DNA of 64,000 bases from Phycisphaeraceae bacterium. GTDB taxonomy: Bacteria; Planctomycetota; Phycisphaerae; Phycisphaerales; Phycisphaeraceae. How positions within the stretch are numbered: position 1 is the first letter of the stretch; each line of letters opens with the position of its first letter. The position numbers and the translations under genes were made by a program. This document shows positions 7,519 to 16,079 of this stretch, one piece after another. The DNA is taken from positions 27,711 through 91,710 of the forward strand of contig JANQFR010000025.1 in NCBI GenBank assembly GCA_028277745.1. Reading direction: 5' to 3'. Under the pieces are notes generated by a model. It did not search any database. It was not told where the DNA came from and was given only the letters and a program-made list of their open reading frames with translations.

Positions 7519-10092
7519 CTAAAGCCGGGGGTCGACCGGCTCACTTTCCAGGGCCAGCACCGCAAACACGCACTCGTGAACCCGGCGCAGCGGCTCTCGA
7601 CGAACGAACCGCTCCAGCGATTCAACGCCGAGGGCGAACTCACGCAGGGCGAGTGAACGCTTGCGGCCGAGGCCCCGGCTCCGCAGCCGCTCCAGATGCT
7701 CCGGACGGGCGTACTGCGGTCCATAGATGATCCGCAGGTATTCGCGCCCCCGGCACTTGACCGCCGGCTGGATCAACCCACGGCCGCCGCGGGCCACGAA
7801 TTCGAGAGGCTTCACGACCATCCCCTCGCCGCCCTGCCCGGTGTAAGCCTCCCACCAGCGCACGCCCTCGGCCATGCTCCGCTCATCGGTGAGGTCAACC
7901 GTGAGGCAATCGGTGGCGATGATCGTTGCGTCGCAACCGCCCGCGAGGCGATGGCACTGTTGCATGTGCCAAGCGTGGTCCTGGCGGGTATGCGCCTGCT
8001 TTTCGCTGGCGAGGAGATGGAACGGCGCCAGCCGCAGGTCATCAATCGAACCGACCGGCCAGCAGTACCGTTGATAGGCGGAGATGTAATGGTCCACGTC
8101 GGCCGCCCGGCCCGTGTAGTCCTGAAGCAGGCCCGCCGCCTCGGGCGTCCGTTCGGCGGCCTTCTGCAACACCGCGGCCGCCTCGGCCAGGGCGTTTTTC
8201 CCCGCCGACCCCACGGCCGCATATTGCGTACGGAGCAGCTCCTGGGCCTTGGCCGACCATGGCATCAGCTCACAGTCCAGGCACAGCCAGTCCGTCTCCA
8301 GCTCGTCCCAGAGCCCGGCGTCCGTCGCCGCGGTCTGCAGCCGCTCCAGCAGGCGCTGTTCCCGTTCGCGGTCGTCGAAGAACCTCCGGCCGGTGCGGGT
8401 GTAGATGACGCCGACGCCGTCCTCGTCCACGCCGAAACGGGTGCGCGGGACGTCTGGATCGCGGCAGACGATAGCCACCGCGCGCGAGCCCATGTGTTTC
8501 TGCTGACAGACGACCCGGGCGACGCCCTGGTTGCGGTAATACGCGAAGGCCTCGCTCGGATGCTCCAGCAGCCCGTCCAACCGGCTGGTTTCGCAGGGCG
8601 ACATGGTGGGCGGCAGATAGATGAGCCACTTGGGATTGGCGGCGAACCGGCTCATCACCTCGAGGGCGGCGGCCGCGTGGTGCTCCCGGATGACGATCGA
8701 CCGCTGGAGGCGGGTCTCGATGACCCGCTTGCCAAACACGTCCTCAAGGTCGAGCACGTCATCCAGCCGCTGCTGCGTGCTGAGCCGTCCATCCTGCTCA
8801 CGCTCTTGCAGGAACGGGCGCGCCGGCTCGGCGTAGACGTCGCTGGCTTGAACCGAGACCAGCTCACGCTCGGGGTAGCGCAGGGCGGTCAGCTTGCCGC
8901 CGAACACGCAGCCGGTGTCGATGTTGATGGTGTGGTTGACCCACTCCGCTTCGGGCACGGGCGTGTGCCCGTACACCACCGCGGCCCGGCCCCGGTAGGC
9001 GGCGGCCCAGTCGCAGCGGATCGGCAGCCCGAACTCGTCGGTCTCGCCGGTCGTCTCTCCGTAGAGGCAGAACTCGCGGACCTTCCCCGACCCGCGGCCC
9101 TGCATCGACTCCTTCAGGCCCGCGTGGGCGACGACCAGGTTGCCGTCATCAAAGACATAGTGGCTCACCAGGCCGTCGATGAAATCGCGGACCTGTTCGC
9201 GGAACGCGTCCGTCTCCGGCTCGAGCTGCTCCAGCGTCGCGTCCAGGCCGTGGGTGATCTGAACGTTGCGGCCGTTGAGCTTCCGCAGCAGCTTCACGTC
9301 GTGGTTGCCCGGCACGCACAGGCCCACGCCGTCCGCCGCCATGCTCATCGCCAGGCGCAGCACCCGGACGACGCCCGGTCCGCGATCGACCAGGTCACCC
9401 ACGAACACCGCCCGGCGGCCGGCGGGCGGGGTGACCGTGATCCCCAGCCCGTCCTCACGCTGATCATCCTCATTGAGCCGATAGCCGAGTTGCTTGAGAA
9501 GCGCGGCGCATTCGTCGTAGCAGCCGTGCACGTCGCCGATGATGTCGAACGGCCCGTGTTCGTCCTTGCGGTTGTTCCATAACGGCGCCCGCTCCACGAC
9601 CGCGGCGTCCACGTCCTCCACGGACTTGAAGGTGTAGACGTACCGGAAGCCTTCACGCTTGAGCCCGCGCAGGCCCTGCTTCATCGCCTTGCGTTGGCCG
9701 CGGACGACGTGCGGCCCGAAGTCGCGGTCCGGCCGGGTCTGGTTGCGGTCGTGGCACACCTGCTCGGGGAGATCGAACACGAGGGCGACCGGCAGGACGT
9801 GGTGTTCGCGCGCGAGCAGGACCAGGCGCTTGCGGTCTTCCGGCCGGACATTCGTGGCGTCGATCGCCGTGAGCCGCCCAAGCGTCAGGCGCTTGCCCAC
9901 GATCTCATACAACAGGTCGAACGCGGGGGCGGACGCGGCCTGATCGTTCTCATCGTCCGCGACCAGGCCGCGGCAGAAGTCCGACGACACCACCTCGAAC
10001 CGCCCGAAGTGTTTCCGGCCGAACGACGACTTGCCGGAGCCGGAGGCGCCGATGAACACCACCAATGAAAGCTCGGGGATCGTGACGGTCAT
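7519..10092 (-). CDS. pnkp: Polynucleotide kinase-phosphatase-ligase, RNA repair
   Basis: An 857-residue bacterial Pnkp that heals and seals broken RNA. Three modules are visible in order: a 5'-OH kinase with P-loop GASGSGKSS (residues 15-23); a metallophosphoesterase with GDVHG (186-190), GDLVDRG (232-238), GNHD (262-265) and a late GHTP, which removes 2',3'-cyclic phosphates; and a C-terminal adenylyltransferase/ligase with nucleotidyl lysine in QKHMG (Lys532). The length matches characterised Pnkp (about 850 residues). In the family, ligation requires Hen1, whose gene lies immediately upstream and overlaps this one by four bases (ATGA). The targets are likely tRNAs or other RNAs cut by ribotoxins. 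Confidence 0.96.
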   Translation of the reverse strand: MTVTIPELSLVVFIGASGSGKSSFGRKHFGRFEVVSSDFCRGLVADDENDQAASAPAFDLLYEIVGKRLTLGRLTAIDATNVRPEDRKRLVLLAREHHVLPVALVFDLPEQVCHDRNQTRPDRDFGPHVVRGQRKAMKQGLRGLKREGFRYVYTFKSVEDVDAAVVERAPLWNNRKDEHGPFDIIGDVHGCYDECAALLKQLGYRLNEDDQREDGLGITVTPPAGRRAVFVGDLVDRGPGVVRVLRLAMSMAADGVGLCVPGNHDVKLLRKLNGRNVQITHGLDATLEQLEPETDAFREQVRDFIDGLVSHYVFDDGNLVVAHAGLKESMQGRGSGKVREFCLYGETTGETDEFGLPIRCDWAAAYRGRAAVVYGHTPVPEAEWVNHTINIDTGCVFGGKLTALRYPERELVSVQASDVYAEPARPFLQEREQDGRLSTQQRLDDVLDLEDVFGKRVIETRLQRSIVIREHHAAAALEVMSRFAANPKWLIYLPPTMSPCETSRLDGLLEHPSEAFAYYRNQGVARVVCQQKHMGSRAVAIVCRDPDVPRTRFGVDEDGVGVIYTRTGRRFFDDREREQRLLERLQTAATDAGLWDELETDWLCLDCELMPWSAKAQELLRTQYAAVGSAGKNALAEAAAVLQKAAERTPEAAGLLQDYTGRAADVDHYISAYQRYCWPVGSIDDLRLAPFHLLASEKQAHTRQDHAWHMQQCHRLAGGCDATIIATDCLTVDLTDERSMAEGVRWWEAYTGQGGEGMVVKPLEFVARGGRGLIQPAVKCRGREYLRIIYGPQYARPEHLERLRSRGLGRKRSLALREFALGVESLERFVRREPLRRVHECVFAVLALESEPVDPRL

Positions 10093-11528
10093 GGGGCTTC
10101 TCGCACGCCGGGGCGGTCCGCGTCAGGCCGGACCTCGAACACCGCCATCTGCGTGGGGCCGCCCACCTCGGGGTCTTCCGGCCCCACGGTCAGGAAGCGC
10201 ACGCCGTAGCCGAACCGCTCACACACTTGGCCGGCCCACGCCTTGAACTGCTCGCGGGTCCACTCGAAGCGGTGGTCCCGGTGACGGTATCGCCCGGCGG
10301 GCAGGGTCTCGAAGCGGACGTTGTATTCCACGTTGGGCGTGGTCAGCACCACGGCGCCGGGGCGGGCGAACTCGAACACGACGCGTTCCAGGGCCGCCAG
10401 GCGCGGCGGGTCGAGGTGCTCGATCACCTCGACCACGGCCGCGGCGTCGTAGCCCTGGATGCGGCGGTCCCGGTACATGAGCGAGCCGTGCATCAGCGTG
10501 ATGCGCTCGCGCTGGGCGGCCGGGAGCCGGTCGAGCCGCAACCGGTCTTCCGCGGCGTCGAGCGACCGCAGCGACACGTCCAGGCCGACGATAGCCTCGA
10601 ACTGCTTTTCCTGCATCAGCCGACGCAACAACGCTCCCTGCGCGCAGCCCAGGTCAAGCACACGCCTGGCGCCGGAGGCTTTCAACGCCGCGATGACGGC
10701 CGCATGGCGTTGCTCGTGGAGGCTGATGCGCTCTTCGACCGTCTCTTCTTCCTTGTCATGCGCTTCGGCCTCGGCGTCCGGGTCGGACTCCTCATCAACC
10801 AGCCGCGACAGGGCTTCACGCGTGAGCCTGCTGGTGTAACGGAGATACCGATTCGTGATGAGCTGCTTCTCCGGGTGGCCCTTAAGCCAACGCTCGCCCT
10901 TGCTGAGCAGCTTCTCCAGCTCGTCGCGGCCGACCCAGTAGTGTTTGTCGTTGTCGAGCACCGGGAGCAGCACATAAAGATGGCTCAGCGCATCCCGCAG
11001 CGTAACTTCGCCGCTGAGTTTCAAGTCGAAGTACGGGCTTTCGCCCCAGTCGGGACGGGTGTCGTCGAGCCCGTGCCGGGCCGCCTCGATGCGGTAGCCC
11101 AGCGGCTCAAACAAACGCCGCAGCAGGTCCTCACCGCCGCGCCGGGCGGGGACGCAGGCGAGCCGGACCTCAAGCCGCAGAGGCCGGTCGACGAGGCCCG
11201 GCTTGTCTCGGCACCGCCCGCCGAGGGCCGAGTTGAAGACACGGGCCAGCGCAACGCTCATGAACGATGAGGCCACGTAGGGGCGGTCATTGACATACTG
11301 ATCGAGCGAGAACCCCTCACCCTTGGGGCCGCGCCGATTCCTGACCAGCCCGATGGGGTCGACGTCGAGCAGGAGGGCGGCCGTGAATCGCGTGGAGCCG
11401 GCCTCGGGATAGAAGACGTGAGCCGCCCCGAAGGACAGATTGAAGGTCTGCACCTTGTCGGGGTGTTTGTGGAGGAGGTATCCGAGATCGGACGCCTCGG
11501 GCGTCGTGTTGGTGATCGTCAACAGCAT
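10089..11528 (-). CDS. hen1: Hen1, 3'-terminal RNA ribose 2'-O-methyltransferase
   Basis: A 479-residue protein with the bacterial Hen1 N-terminal domain (begins MLLTITNTTPEASDLGYLLHK), which in characterised systems activates Pnkp ligase, and a C-terminal Mn-dependent methyltransferase. The SAM loop is LDLGCAQG (291-298). The metal site is EVIEH (Glu367, Glu370, His371) with His416/His419 in RHRDHRFEW. The enzyme adds a 2'-O-methyl at the repair junction before sealing, which blocks re-cleavage at the same place. It is the first gene of a two-gene operon with pnkp. A terminator about 80 bases upstream of its start isolates it from the preceding gene, so it needs its own promoter in that short gap. 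Confidence 0.96.
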   Translation of the reverse strand: MLLTITNTTPEASDLGYLLHKHPDKVQTFNLSFGAAHVFYPEAGSTRFTAALLLDVDPIGLVRNRRGPKGEGFSLDQYVNDRPYVASSFMSVALARVFNSALGGRCRDKPGLVDRPLRLEVRLACVPARRGGEDLLRRLFEPLGYRIEAARHGLDDTRPDWGESPYFDLKLSGEVTLRDALSHLYVLLPVLDNDKHYWVGRDELEKLLSKGERWLKGHPEKQLITNRYLRYTSRLTREALSRLVDEESDPDAEAEAHDKEEETVEERISLHEQRHAAVIAALKASGARRVLDLGCAQGALLRRLMQEKQFEAIVGLDVSLRSLDAAEDRLRLDRLPAAQRERITLMHGSLMYRDRRIQGYDAAAVVEVIEHLDPPRLAALERVVFEFARPGAVVLTTPNVEYNVRFETLPAGRYRHRDHRFEWTREQFKAWAGQVCERFGYGVRFLTVGPEDPEVGGPTQMAVFEVRPDADRPGVREAP

Positions 11529-11975
11529 GCCGGCCGGACCCGTTCATCGAAGCCGTGCATGGTCTTTGAAACGGGCCTGATCGGCAAACCGCAGAGAATA
11601 AAAAAGGAATGGCGCCAGTGATCTGGCGCCATCCCTGTCCTTCACCCTCACCCCAGCGCCCCCCTCGGACGCATCATTCCCCCCGAGCTTTCTCCCTCCA
11701 TTTCCCGCACCCTCACCACACACGGCACGTCCGCGAGCCGCGTGTGCTGGCTGTCCGCCGCCGTCGGATCCACTCGACCACGGCAGACTCAAGAACTTTT
11801 AACAAGCGAGGCGCCAAACACCTCAACTTTTCGTCCCGACCCCCAGATTCCCGCAACCGAGCCGGTCCAGGCCGAGAATCCATCCTCCGGGCCATTCGGG
11901 CTAACCCGACGCGATGCGCACAACCTGGGCGCCTCAGGCGACCCTGTTTGCGGGTTTGCTGAAATCCTGCGCAGA
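11529..11975. other. Gap upstream of hen1
   Basis: About 447 bases between the hen1 start and the stop of the next leftward gene. It holds the strong terminator at 11606-11635 and must hold the hen1 promoter between that and 11528. The rest (11640-11975) is pyrimidine-rich; I see no gene or clear signal in it. Confidence 0.6.
11597..11635 (-). terminator. Intrinsic terminator upstream of hen1
   Basis: A perfect 10-bp stem (ATGGCGCCAG at 11609-11618, CTGGCGCCAT at 11623-11632) with a TGAT loop, extended by two G-C pairs. On the minus strand it is followed by six T residues. It would end transcripts from the secreted-protein gene to its right. Confidence 0.85.
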
Positions 11976-13988
11976 TCACCCGCCATCGGCGGGGACATCC
12001 GCGGGCGTCGCCTCGGGCGCGGCGGGATCGGGAGGAGCGGGCGCGGGGGGCGCCTCGGCTTCATTCAGCCTCAACGTCGATTCCTGCAGTTCGACCAGCG
12101 CCAGCAACGCCATCGACGCCGCCGACACCGACAGCGCGTTGTCGAACAGCGCCAGACGCACGCCGTCCAACGCCTCGTCCAGGCTCCGCACGTAGTAACA
12201 ACTGGGCGGCGTCATCATGAGCTGGCTCACAAACCGGGCGGCGAGCGAGCAACTGAGCAGCCAGCCAAACGGCTGGCGGTCCCGGGCGATCCCCGAATCA
12301 CGCACCGCGACCGCGATGAACGCGAGCACCGACGCGGTGCGCCAGTCGGGGTTGGGCGCCGCGCCCGGCTCGCCGGCCTGCAGCACATAGCCGCCCAGCA
12401 CGTCATCCGGCCCGAAGGCGGGCCGCTCCACCACCTGCTGCTCCAGCAACCGGTCCGCGATCGCCGCCATCCCCGCCTCGCGCTCGACCACCCGCCGCAT
12501 CGTCGGCTCGTCCATCGTCCCCGCCATCCAGCCCACCACCCGGCTGTGGGCCAGGGCCTGCCAGTACAGCGAGCCGATGTTGGGCCGCCGGGCGGTGGCG
12601 CTCCACACCCGGTCCAGCAACGCCAAGGCCGCGGCGCCCACCGCCGGGTCGCGCTCCAGTTCATAAGCGGACGCCAACGCGGCCGCGATCAGCGCGTGCG
12701 TGGTCAGGTTGGCGGCCGGGGCGTCGGGCGATTCGTCACGCCGGTACGCCCCATCCGCCTGACGCAGCGCCAGGAGCCGGCGGGTCAACGCGGCGCGCAC
12801 CCCCGCGACGCGGCCGCCCTCGGCTTCCTGGGGCGCATCGACCAGCGTCAGCAGGATCAACGCCCCCGCCGCCGCGGACAACCCGCCCTCCGGCTGAGCG
12901 TCGGCCAGCGCCAGCGCGGTCGAGCGCGCCAACGTCCCGGGCACGCCGACGCCAACCTCCGCGCGGGCGGTCAGCATCTCGATCCGGGCGTGGCGCGCCA
13001 TGGCGTAGCACGCGAGGGCGGCCTGCTCGGGCGGAGCGATCATCGGGGCGTACCGATTGGGCGAGGGCAGGAACGTGCCGCGCACCGCGCCGTCGCCCAC
13101 AAAACGGCCGCGCAGGTGGGCCGCCAGGCGATCGGCCGTGGTCCGGACATCGGCGTCATCGGCGCCGTGAGGAGGGAGCAGGACGTTGCCGCGGATCAAC
13201 CGGCGCGGCGGTTCGAGTGATGTCGAACGCACCACGTGGAACACTTGGAAACGCTGCAGCGCCACCCCTCCTGGCCGGCCGGCGTGGTTGAACGCCTCCG
13301 GGCCGTGCCCCGCGCCCGCCAGCGCGGCCGACACCTGGCTCGAAGGCGGCACGTTCCCCGCCAACGCCGTCGCCGGCCACACCACCCCGCCCAGGCGCGA
13401 CCGGTCCGCCGCGGGCGCCCGCAAGCCGTGGTATCCCGGGGCGAACATGCCCAGCACCGCGCCGGGAGGAGCGTCGCGCCGCAGACGCACCGGCTCCAGC
13501 CCGTAGCCCAGTTGGACCCCCACCCGTAACTGGTGGGCCACATCCGTCAACGTCGGCGGGCCGGCGTCCGGATCCAGCCGCCCCTCCAGAACCGATTTGA
13601 ACGCGGCTTCGCCCAGCGCCTGACGCACCTGATCGATCGCCGCGGCCGTCGCTTCGCGCAGCAACCCGGTGAGGTCCGTTGCCGGGCCGCCATCCGGGGC
13701 CATCACCGCCTCGACCTGTTCGCGATAAGCCTCGCCGGAGCCGACCGTCTTGCCGTTCATCCGCAGCGTCACCCGCACCCCGAAGAGCCCGGTCACCGGC
13801 ATCGCCGGGGGAGGGACCTCGGCCGCATCGACCCCGCCGGCGTCCAGCCAGCCCCGCACCACGGCGTAGGCCCGCAGCCCGTCCGTCCAGTCCGCCCGCG
13901 GCGCCTCCTGGGCCGCCGCCCGGGGCGCCCCCACCGTGGCGGCCAGACACCACATCAGCCCCGCCAGGGCGTTGCCCCTACGCCACAT
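11976..13988 (-). CDS. Secreted protein of unknown function with helical C-terminal half
   Basis: A 670-residue protein starting with a signal peptide (MWRRGNALAGLMWCLAATVG, then APRAAAQ). I chose this ATG because the open frame upstream runs through an unlikely, very basic leader. The first part (about 30-130) reads TDGLRAYAVVRGWLDAGG and GLFGVRVTLRMNGKTVGSG, which loosely recalls AMMECR1-type domains but lacks proof. The second half is a long run of amphipathic, alanine-rich helices with repeated patterns such as ARSTALALADA and ATARRPNIGSLYWQALAHSR, as in alpha/alpha-toroid proteins. No catalytic motif is recognised. A terminator follows at 11597-11635. The gene to its right is divergent. 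Confidence 0.65.
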   Translation of the reverse strand: MWRRGNALAGLMWCLAATVGAPRAAAQEAPRADWTDGLRAYAVVRGWLDAGGVDAAEVPPPAMPVTGLFGVRVTLRMNGKTVGSGEAYREQVEAVMAPDGGPATDLTGLLREATAAAIDQVRQALGEAAFKSVLEGRLDPDAGPPTLTDVAHQLRVGVQLGYGLEPVRLRRDAPPGAVLGMFAPGYHGLRAPAADRSRLGGVVWPATALAGNVPPSSQVSAALAGAGHGPEAFNHAGRPGGVALQRFQVFHVVRSTSLEPPRRLIRGNVLLPPHGADDADVRTTADRLAAHLRGRFVGDGAVRGTFLPSPNRYAPMIAPPEQAALACYAMARHARIEMLTARAEVGVGVPGTLARSTALALADAQPEGGLSAAAGALILLTLVDAPQEAEGGRVAGVRAALTRRLLALRQADGAYRRDESPDAPAANLTTHALIAAALASAYELERDPAVGAAALALLDRVWSATARRPNIGSLYWQALAHSRVVGWMAGTMDEPTMRRVVEREAGMAAIADRLLEQQVVERPAFGPDDVLGGYVLQAGEPGAAPNPDWRTASVLAFIAVAVRDSGIARDRQPFGWLLSCSLAARFVSQLMMTPPSCYYVRSLDEALDGVRLALFDNALSVSAASMALLALVELQESTLRLNEAEAPPAPAPPDPAAPEATPADVPADGG

Positions 13989-14496
13989 CCCGCGCCGCCG
14001 ACCGCCCGCCGATCGAGATAGATTTGAACATAAATGCATATAAATAATAATTTTAGAGAAAATCAACCCGTTTCTGGACCAACGGCATGGCGGTTGTGTG
14101 ACCTTGTGCGGAGGCGATGGGAGAGGGCCATGTTCACGACGATCTTCAATTTCGCCGCTCCGATTCACGCCCGCAAGCGCAAGGTGTTCATTCTTGCGAT
14201 CCTGACGTTTATCGCGTTGTGCTAGAAGCCGGATCATAGCAGACCCCGGCCTGCGGACGCTCTCAACCTCTACGATCGGTTTTGCCCCCGGACGCTTGGC
14301 TTTTTCAGTTCGGCCACGCCGCCCGGACGGGCGGCGGCGAAACGGCTTGGGCTTGCGTTTCGCGCCTTCCACCCGCGCTGAGCGCTTAAGCCGGGCGTGT
14401 CCATGTAAACGATCTTCTCACTATTTGCTAGCGCTTTGCTCATCCGACGGGCTTAGGTTCCTCCGACCCATTCCTCCCTTACATGGAGCCTTCGCC
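13989..14496. other. Gap between divergent genes
   Basis: About 508 bases. An AT-rich stretch at 14023-14060 is the likely promoter of the leftward secreted protein. A 31-codon frame at 14130-14225 is the only coding candidate. The stretch from 14226 to 14496 must carry the promoter of the small lipoprotein; no consensus element stands out. Confidence 0.5.
14130..14225 (+). CDS. Possible 31-residue membrane peptide
   Basis: A short frame, MFTTIFNFAAPIHARKRK followed by a hydrophobic tail VFILAILTFIALC. It is preceded by GGGAGAGGGCC, a plausible ribosome binding site. The composition (charged loop, then one membrane helix) is that of known small membrane proteins, but length alone makes this weak and it may be chance. 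Confidence 0.22.
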   Translation: MFTTIFNFAAPIHARKRKVFILAILTFIALC

Positions 14497-14793
14497 ATGC
14501 GTCACCTGATCCTCTCGCTCATCGCCGTCGCCGCCCTGACCCTGACGGCTTGCGAAACCACTTCGAAGACCGACGACCACGCCGGCCATCACGCGGCCGT
14601 CGACAAAGCCGGCTATGTGACCGCGGAGCACAAGGGCCAGCTCTACGTCGCGAAGAAGGGCACCGATGCCGCCGAGCAGCTTAAGAAGGATGGCCACTTC
14701 GCCAAGCCGATCACCGCCATCGGCGCGCGGGTGAATGGGATGAAAGTCATGGCGCCGGATGAGGCTACCCTGCACGCTTACCTTGGCTGGTAA
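14497..14793 (+). CDS. Small lipoprotein
   Basis: A 98-residue lipoprotein. The signal peptide MRHLILSLIAVAALTLTAC ends in the lipobox LTAC, so it should be lipidated and membrane-anchored. The mature part starts ETTSKTDDHAGHH, histidine-rich, and then forms a small domain (AGYVTAEHKGQLYVAKKG and ITAIGARVNGMKVMAPD). The start is supported by GGAG eight bases before the ATG; the frame is open further upstream but without a signal peptide. The family is not recognised. The histidines could bind metal, but nothing shows that they do. Confidence 0.75.
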   Translation: MRHLILSLIAVAALTLTACETTSKTDDHAGHHAAVDKAGYVTAEHKGQLYVAKKGTDAAEQLKKDGHFAKPITAIGARVNGMKVMAPDEATLHAYLGW

Positions 14794-14962
14794 GCAAACC
14801 CACGGTTGGCGAACGTCAACACTGCGCATATGGATTGAACCGCATCCGCATGAGGCATAGTCCTCATCGTTACGCTGTTGCTACGGCTTCCCGGGTCCGT
14901 TAAGGTAAGAGGGCCGCGGGGGGAGCGGCATGTTTGTTTAACCGCTTCAGGGTTCAATTCCA

Positions 14963-15901
14963 ATGCGACAACCGATATGGGTTCGGGGGCGTGTGCCAAA
15001 CGGCTACTGGTCGACGCGGGCCAACCGCGCGCGCTACATGGTGTGGCTTGGCAAGCGGCTGGGCTTCGCCAAGCGCACTGACTGGTACCGGCTGACCCGC
15101 CAGGACTTTCTCGATCATTACGGCGGAGGCCTGCTCGCCACCGTGTACGGCCACTCGCCGCTGGCCGCGCTGCGCGATTATGCGCCGCGCTACGACTGGA
15201 AGCCGTGGCTGCTCACCAAGACGCCTCAGGGCTTCTGGGCCGACCCCGCCAACCGGCGCCTGTACATGCGCTGGCTCGGCCAACAACTGGGCTTCAAAAA
15301 GCCCCGCGACTGGTACGCGCTGCGCAAACATCACTTCGTCAAGCACCGCGGCGAAGGCATGCTCGCCAACTACTGCCGCAACTCGCCGATCGACGCGGTC
15401 AAGGAGCACCTGCCCCGCACGAAGTGGAAGGAATGGCTCTTCCATGAAGCGCCGCAAGGCTTCTGGCGCGATGCGGAGAACCGCCACCGTTACATGACCT
15501 GGCTCAAAGGCCGGCTGCGGGTCCGCGATCCCGAAGACTGGTACCGCGTCACCCGCGCCCACTTCACCCGATACCGCGGCGCCACGCTGCTGCAGAACGG
15601 CTACTCGCCGCTCACGCTGCTGCGCGAGCACCTGCCGGATCACGACTGGCAGCCCTGGCGGTTCGGGCGGGCGCCCAACGGCTACTGGCGCAACCGGCAT
15701 AACCGCCACCGGTTCATGGCCTGGCTGGGCGACACGTTCGACTTCAACCACCGCGACGACTGGCGCAACCTGTCGCGTGAAGACATCCGCGACGCCGGGG
15801 GCGGCACGCTGCTGACCCACCATTACGGCAACTCGTTGAGCCGGTTCATCCGCGACGCCCACCGCGTGCACGAACCCCCGCCCACCCGCCGCGCGGCGTA
15901 A
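14963..15901 (+). CDS. Four-fold tandem-repeat protein of unknown function
   Basis: A 312-residue protein made almost entirely of four repeats of about 75 residues: 12-87, 88-163, 164-237 and 238-301. Each repeat follows the pattern P-x-G-[YF]-W, then N-R-x2-[YF]-M-x-W-L, then D-W-Y, then GxxLL, then SPxxx[LV]+ and a final W-x-x-W before the next P-x-G. The protein is very rich in Trp, Tyr, Arg and His and strongly basic. It has no signal peptide, membrane helix or catalytic motif that I recognise, so it is probably cytoplasmic and may bind nucleic acid or a polymer. It stands alone on the plus strand and is followed by a strong hairpin. Confidence 0.8.
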   Translation: MRQPIWVRGRVPNGYWSTRANRARYMVWLGKRLGFAKRTDWYRLTRQDFLDHYGGGLLATVYGHSPLAALRDYAPRYDWKPWLLTKTPQGFWADPANRRLYMRWLGQQLGFKKPRDWYALRKHHFVKHRGEGMLANYCRNSPIDAVKEHLPRTKWKEWLFHEAPQGFWRDAENRHRYMTWLKGRLRVRDPEDWYRVTRAHFTRYRGATLLQNGYSPLTLLREHLPDHDWQPWRFGRAPNGYWRNRHNRHRFMAWLGDTFDFNHRDDWRNLSREDIRDAGGGTLLTHHYGNSLSRFIRDAHRVHEPPPTRRAA

Positions 15902-15933
15902 TGCGGGTCTGCTCGATCGGCCTCGCTTTTGCG

Positions 15934-15961
15934 AAGCCCGGGGACCCCAGTCCCCGGGCTT
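15934..15961 (+). terminator. 12-bp perfect hairpin after the repeat protein
   Basis: Arms AAGCCCGGGGAC (15934-15945) and GTCCCCGGGCTT (15950-15961) around a CCCA loop, 33 bases past the stop. No U-run follows, but the stem belongs to the same AAGCCC...GGGCTT type found at 24114, 34539 and 34905, where it also follows genes. Confidence 0.6.
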
Positions 15962-16079
15962 CAGTGATGTGACGCAATCGAGTTCTCGACTCAATCATGT
16001 ATTGCGTGCCGCCGGGGTTGTTGCTATTCTTATTAGTCCAGAATTGTGTATGTATCTGCCTTGAAATTCCGAGGACCAT

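Noticed and set aside
7696..9582. Long open frame on the plus strand opposite pnkp
   Set aside because: It mirrors the codon pattern of pnkp in GC-rich DNA and its translation is His/Arg/Pro-rich without a fold; pnkp has complete motifs.
11742..13220. Plus-strand frame of 492 codons within the secreted-protein gene
   Set aside because: Arg/Gln/His-rich without domains; the minus-strand gene has a signal peptide and a terminator.
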